DNA from: an uncultured Amphritea sp.
Lineage (GTDB): Bacteria; Pseudomonadota; Gammaproteobacteria; Pseudomonadales; Balneatricaceae
Length of the DNA stretch: 59,532 bases
Assembly (NCBI RefSeq): GCF_937127095.1
Contig: NZ_CAKZLP010000015.1
Location: 1-59,532 of the forward strand
Direction: 5' to 3'
Shown: piece after piece, positions 56,902-59,532 of the stretch
Layout: every line of letters starts with the position of its first letter
Position numbering within the stretch: position 1 is the first letter of the stretch
The notes under the pieces: model-generated
What the model saw: only the letters and a program-made list of their open reading frames with translations
Told to the model about the DNA's origin: nothing
Databases searched by the model: none
Position numbers and translations under genes: made by a program

Positions 56902-56930
56902 ATTTTCCCGGAACAGCGCGTTAAAGTCAA
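56902..56930 (-). promoter_or_regulatory. Promoter of the tRNA-Gln/prs unit
   Basis: On the minus strand TTGACT (56930-56925) and GAAAAT (56907-56902) are separated by 17 bases, with GC-rich sequence at the start point. Transcription would begin near 56895, about 35 bases before tRNA-Gln. Confidence 0.65.
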
Positions 56931-56956
56931 ACATATGGCCGCGAAAAGCGGCAATT

Positions 56957-57553
56957 TCAGAGTTGTATCTGCCACTCTTTGGCGATGATGGTCAGGCGCA
57001 GATCGTTGCGGCTAATGGTGAGTTTTTCCGGGAGTCGATAGCCGTTGTGGGTGCTGAATCTTAAGTAGTTGATTTCCCAGTTGTTCTGGATCAGTTTTTT
57101 TGGCTGTTGCTGGTTCATACTGAGTTCAAAGGGGTGCCCGGGAGCGGGTATACCTTTAATCCAGTAGGGCAGATCCCGCACGGGAAATTGCCAGCCCAGA
57201 GTTTGTTGCATCAACAGTTCCGGTGTGGCTGCCCAGCGCGGCTCTTCGCCAGCAATATCGATGCTTACGCCATCTTCGTTACCGTCGATGCGGGCGCCAC
57301 CCTGACCCAGCGGGCCGCTTAGTTCGATCTGATAATGCTGTTGCAGCTGTTCCCAGAACAGACTGGCATTATGGTTCTCACTGGCGGTGCGGATGCCGAT
57401 TTTACCGCGCAGTTGCCAGTTGTCAGCGGCCAGCAGTGCCTGGTACTGCTCCTCCCAGGTGTGTTCCGTCACGGTGCTATCCTGCTGCGGGGTCAGGCCG
57501 GTACAGCCCGCCAGCAGTAGAATTGCAGATAATAGCAGAAAGCGGAACCGCAT
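56957..57553 (-). CDS. lolB: Outer-membrane lipoprotein insertion factor LolB
   Basis: 198 residues. Lipoprotein signal MRFRFLLLSAILLLAGC with lipidated Cys17. The rest shows LolB features: WQLRGKIGIRT, NASLFWEQLQQHYQIELSGPLGQGGARIDG, LMQQTLGWQFPVRDLPYWIKG and LPEKLTISRNDLRLTIIAKEWQI. Family role: it is anchored in the outer membrane, receives lipoproteins from LolA and inserts them. The start lies 3 bases after the TPR gene stop, with AGGAA overlapping it, so the two are co-translated. In related genomes ispE usually follows lolB, but here the next gene is a tRNA. Confidence 0.93.
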   Translation of the reverse strand: MRFRFLLLSAILLLAGCTGLTPQQDSTVTEHTWEEQYQALLAADNWQLRGKIGIRTASENHNASLFWEQLQQHYQIELSGPLGQGGARIDGNEDGVSIDIAGEEPRWAATPELLMQQTLGWQFPVRDLPYWIKGIPAPGHPFELSMNQQQPKKLIQNNWEINYLRFSTHNGYRLPEKLTISRNDLRLTIIAKEWQIQL

Positions 57554-57556
57554 TAT

Positions 57557-59329
57557 TTATTCCTGTGGCGCGTTAATTGAGGTTGCGGCTTCCTGCAAAT
57601 ATTCATTATCCGGATGTTTCAGCTGTTCTTTTTTTAACAGGTTCAGTGCTTGTTGCTGGTTGCCTGCGGCGTGGTAAGCCTGGATCAGATGGGCGCTGAC
57701 TTCCGGGTCGGGGAACAGGTCATAGGCCTGTTGCAGGAAGCTAACGGCGTCAGCGGCTTTGCCCTGTTTCAGTAATACCCAGCCCATGCTGTCGAGAATG
57801 GCGGGATCATTGGGCGAGAGCTGCAACGCTTTGTTGATCAGCTCATAGGCCTCATCAAACCGGTCGGTATAAAGTGACAGGGTATAGCCTAGAGCGTTTA
57901 GCGCCATGCTGTTGTCCGGCTCAAGCCTGAGCACCTGACGCAGGTCTTTCTCAATCAGGTTGATATCCTGCGGGTCGAGCGTCATCGCCCGGGTGTAGAG
58001 CAGGCTGGAGTCATTCGGGTGTTGTTGCAGGGCTTCATCCAGCATGCTTAGCGCGGCATCCTTGAAGTCATGCAGATTGAGCCACTCGGCTTCCATCGCA
58101 TACAGCTGAATATCGATTTCAGGCATGTTGTTGCGTGCATCCTGCAGTATGCCTTGTAGTCTGTCACGGTTGTTGGGGTGGTCCAGTAGTGCGGCGATAC
58201 GGCGATATGCCTGCAGGATATTGTTGCTATCCTTCACTTTAATGAAGTGCGCGATCGCTTTTTCATTGTTGCCATCATGCTGTTCTATAAGACCCAGGTA
58301 ATAATGGGGTGTGGTGTTATCAGGGTAGCGTTGTAACAGGTCCTGCATAATCTCACGGCTCTGTTCAACCTGGTCGTTTTCCAGTAGAAGCAGAGAGGTA
58401 TAAAAGGTCAGTTGTGGCTCTTCCGGGAAGGTTTCGACTAACAGCAGGGCCTGTTGTACGGCTTTTTTGGTCTGTTTTGACTGGAACAGCAGCTGAACGT
58501 AGAGGGTAAACAGCTGCTGGTCAGGCTGGTCCGCATCCATCTGCGGCTCCAGCACTTTAATTGCTTTGCGGTAGTGGCCCGCTGCGCGCAACAGTTCGGC
58601 CTTTTGCAGAACCGCTTCCAGGTAGCTTGCATCATCAGCGATAGCCGCATCAAAACGTTGCAGTGCTTTTTCATTGTTGCCCTGCAGTGCATAGAGAATC
58701 CCCAGCGTGGTCAGCAGGGTAGCGTCTGTTTCTTTGCCGGCCTGTTCTTCCAGTAGCTGAACATAGGCATCGTTCTCTTCAGGAGTGAGTTTGTCTGCCT
58801 GAGCGCTGATAATCATCAGCGTCTGTTTGTCTGAGTGCTGCAATGCTTTGCGCAGCAGGGGGAGCGCTTCGGTAAAATCACCTTTACGTAGTAACAGGCT
58901 GGCGGCTACCAGATAGGGTTCCGGATTTTGCGGATCAGCTTTCTGCCACAGTTGGCTGGCCTGTAACAGCTGATCATTCCGCTGCAGATACTGGGCTATA
59001 TAGGTGGCTCGTTTGGCAATCTCAGGGTCGCCGGTGAGTCGCGCCTGATGCAGATAGTTGTCCAGTGACAGATCAAACTCTTTACGTTGTCCGGCAATTT
59101 CGGCCACGATCAGTTCGTACAGGGTTTCCCGATTAAGCTCTCCAGGCTGGTACTCAACCACAGGCAGCGACACAGCCTCTGTATCGGCTGTATCGGCCAC
59201 GAGTTTGCTAAGCTGACCGGTGCAGCCGCTTAAACTTAATAGTACCGCTACTAAAGTTGCTGCAATGGGTGTTGCGGCTGTTGTCGCTGCTTGATTAACG
59301 ACTTTTGTTACGAGAGTAGGTGCTTTCAT
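57557..59329 (-). CDS. TPR-repeat lipoprotein
   Basis: 590 residues from ATG 59329. The frame is open to an earlier start at 59398, but from 59329 the protein begins MKAPTLVTKVV and has a lipobox LSLSGC with Cys36. The rest is a chain of about 12-14 TPR units, e.g. LYALQGNNEKALQRFDAAI, ATLLTTLGIL, MALNALGYTLSLYTDRFDEAY, LINKALQLSPNDPAILDSMGWVLLKQGKAADAVSFL. TPR arrays bind proteins. A TPR lipoprotein sits between hemA and lolB in Pseudomonas as well, which supports orthology. The precise role is not assigned. It is probably anchored on the periplasmic side of a membrane and translated together with lolB. Confidence 0.9.
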   Translation of the reverse strand: MKAPTLVTKVVNQAATTAATPIAATLVAVLLSLSGCTGQLSKLVADTADTEAVSLPVVEYQPGELNRETLYELIVAEIAGQRKEFDLSLDNYLHQARLTGDPEIAKRATYIAQYLQRNDQLLQASQLWQKADPQNPEPYLVAASLLLRKGDFTEALPLLRKALQHSDKQTLMIISAQADKLTPEENDAYVQLLEEQAGKETDATLLTTLGILYALQGNNEKALQRFDAAIADDASYLEAVLQKAELLRAAGHYRKAIKVLEPQMDADQPDQQLFTLYVQLLFQSKQTKKAVQQALLLVETFPEEPQLTFYTSLLLLENDQVEQSREIMQDLLQRYPDNTTPHYYLGLIEQHDGNNEKAIAHFIKVKDSNNILQAYRRIAALLDHPNNRDRLQGILQDARNNMPEIDIQLYAMEAEWLNLHDFKDAALSMLDEALQQHPNDSSLLYTRAMTLDPQDINLIEKDLRQVLRLEPDNSMALNALGYTLSLYTDRFDEAYELINKALQLSPNDPAILDSMGWVLLKQGKAADAVSFLQQAYDLFPDPEVSAHLIQAYHAAGNQQQALNLLKKEQLKHPDNEYLQEAATSINAPQE

Positions 59330-59445
59330 TCTGCTGATTATATCTGTCGCAAAGAGATTGATGGCTCCACTATAGATGAATCGCAGGGGTGTTGTCATAT
59401 ATGGGCGTAATTCGTAAAAAATTGATCTGATGCGGCACGGGTTTT

Positions 59446-59474
59446 TTAACCTTTCGCTGAATAAGGTGTATTAT
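59446..59474 (+). promoter_or_regulatory. Candidate hemA promoter
   Basis: TTAACC (59446-59451) and TATTAT (59469-59474) are separated by 17 bases, about 35 bases ahead of the hemA ATG. The -10 matches 5 of 6 consensus bases. Confidence 0.5.
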
Positions 59475-59509
59475 GACGCGCTATTTCAATCTGGGTGTGA
59501 TTTTCCTCT

Positions 59510-59532
59510 ATGGCTTTGCTCGCGTTAGGCAT
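59510..59532 (+). CDS. hemA: Glutamyl-tRNA reductase, first codons only (3' end outside window)
   Basis: ATG 59510 starts MALLALGI, the typical opening of gammaproteobacterial HemA (MALLALGINHKTAP). Divergent orientation to the TPR lipoprotein/lolB pair is the conserved hemA context. Only seven full codons are inside the window, so the call rests on these residues and the neighbourhood. Family role: reduction of glutamyl-tRNA to glutamate-1-semialdehyde, the first committed step of tetrapyrrole synthesis. Confidence 0.75.

Overview
The window comes from a marine-type gammaproteobacterium, most likely Oceanospirillales or a Pseudomonas relative. This rests on gene order: hemA diverging from TPR lipoprotein-lolB-tRNA-Gln-prs-rplY-pth-ychF, and serB next to a FimX-like REC/PAS/GGDEF/EAL protein, as I recall for serB/fimX in Pseudomonas aeruginosa. 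The species assignment is inference; no database search was possible.

Layout. 1-846: 3' end of rnr (RNase R) with an intrinsic terminator. 1334-48422: one co-oriented accessory cassette that fills most of the window. It holds a TolC-family outer-membrane channel, a single uninterrupted 38.4-kb reading frame for a 12,807-residue (roughly 1.3 MDa) repeat protein, a small DUF3467 protein, a GAF-membrane-HlyD fusion adaptor, a PqqD-like/M50 metalloprotease/HlyD-like fusion, a shortened SecA-like ATPase, and a short secreted HlyD/RND-type adaptor. The last four genes are tightly packed; the SecA-like gene overlaps both neighbours. 48633-52366: serB and convergent fimX-like gene, separated by a dense array of small hairpins. 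52705-53045: a duplicated 3' fragment of tRNA-Gln, an intact tRNA-Gln(TTG) and a tRNA-Met(CAT). 53234-59329 (minus strand): ychF, pth, rplY, prs, a second tRNA-Gln(TTG), lolB and a TPR lipoprotein. The first codons of hemA close the window.

The most interesting content is the cassette. The giant protein has an N-terminal LEPR-XLL-like segment, a DUF4347 domain, RTX calcium-binding repeats at several places, a metzincin-type zinc site (HEMGHVLGMSH), Calx-beta-like repeats and at least three further degenerate repeat families. It looks like a secreted or surface giant adhesin/enzyme. The neighbouring genes supply an outer-membrane channel and three membrane-fusion-type proteins, but no ABC transporter ATPase/permease is present. 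The only recognisable translocation ATPase is a SecA homologue that stops soon after helicase motif VI and so lacks the canonical C-terminal scaffold/wing/tail. I infer a dedicated export system of hybrid Sec/type-I character. The PqqD-like domain of the M50 protein could be a leader-recognition module for the N terminus of the giant protein. These functional links are inferred from gene order and domain content, not demonstrated.
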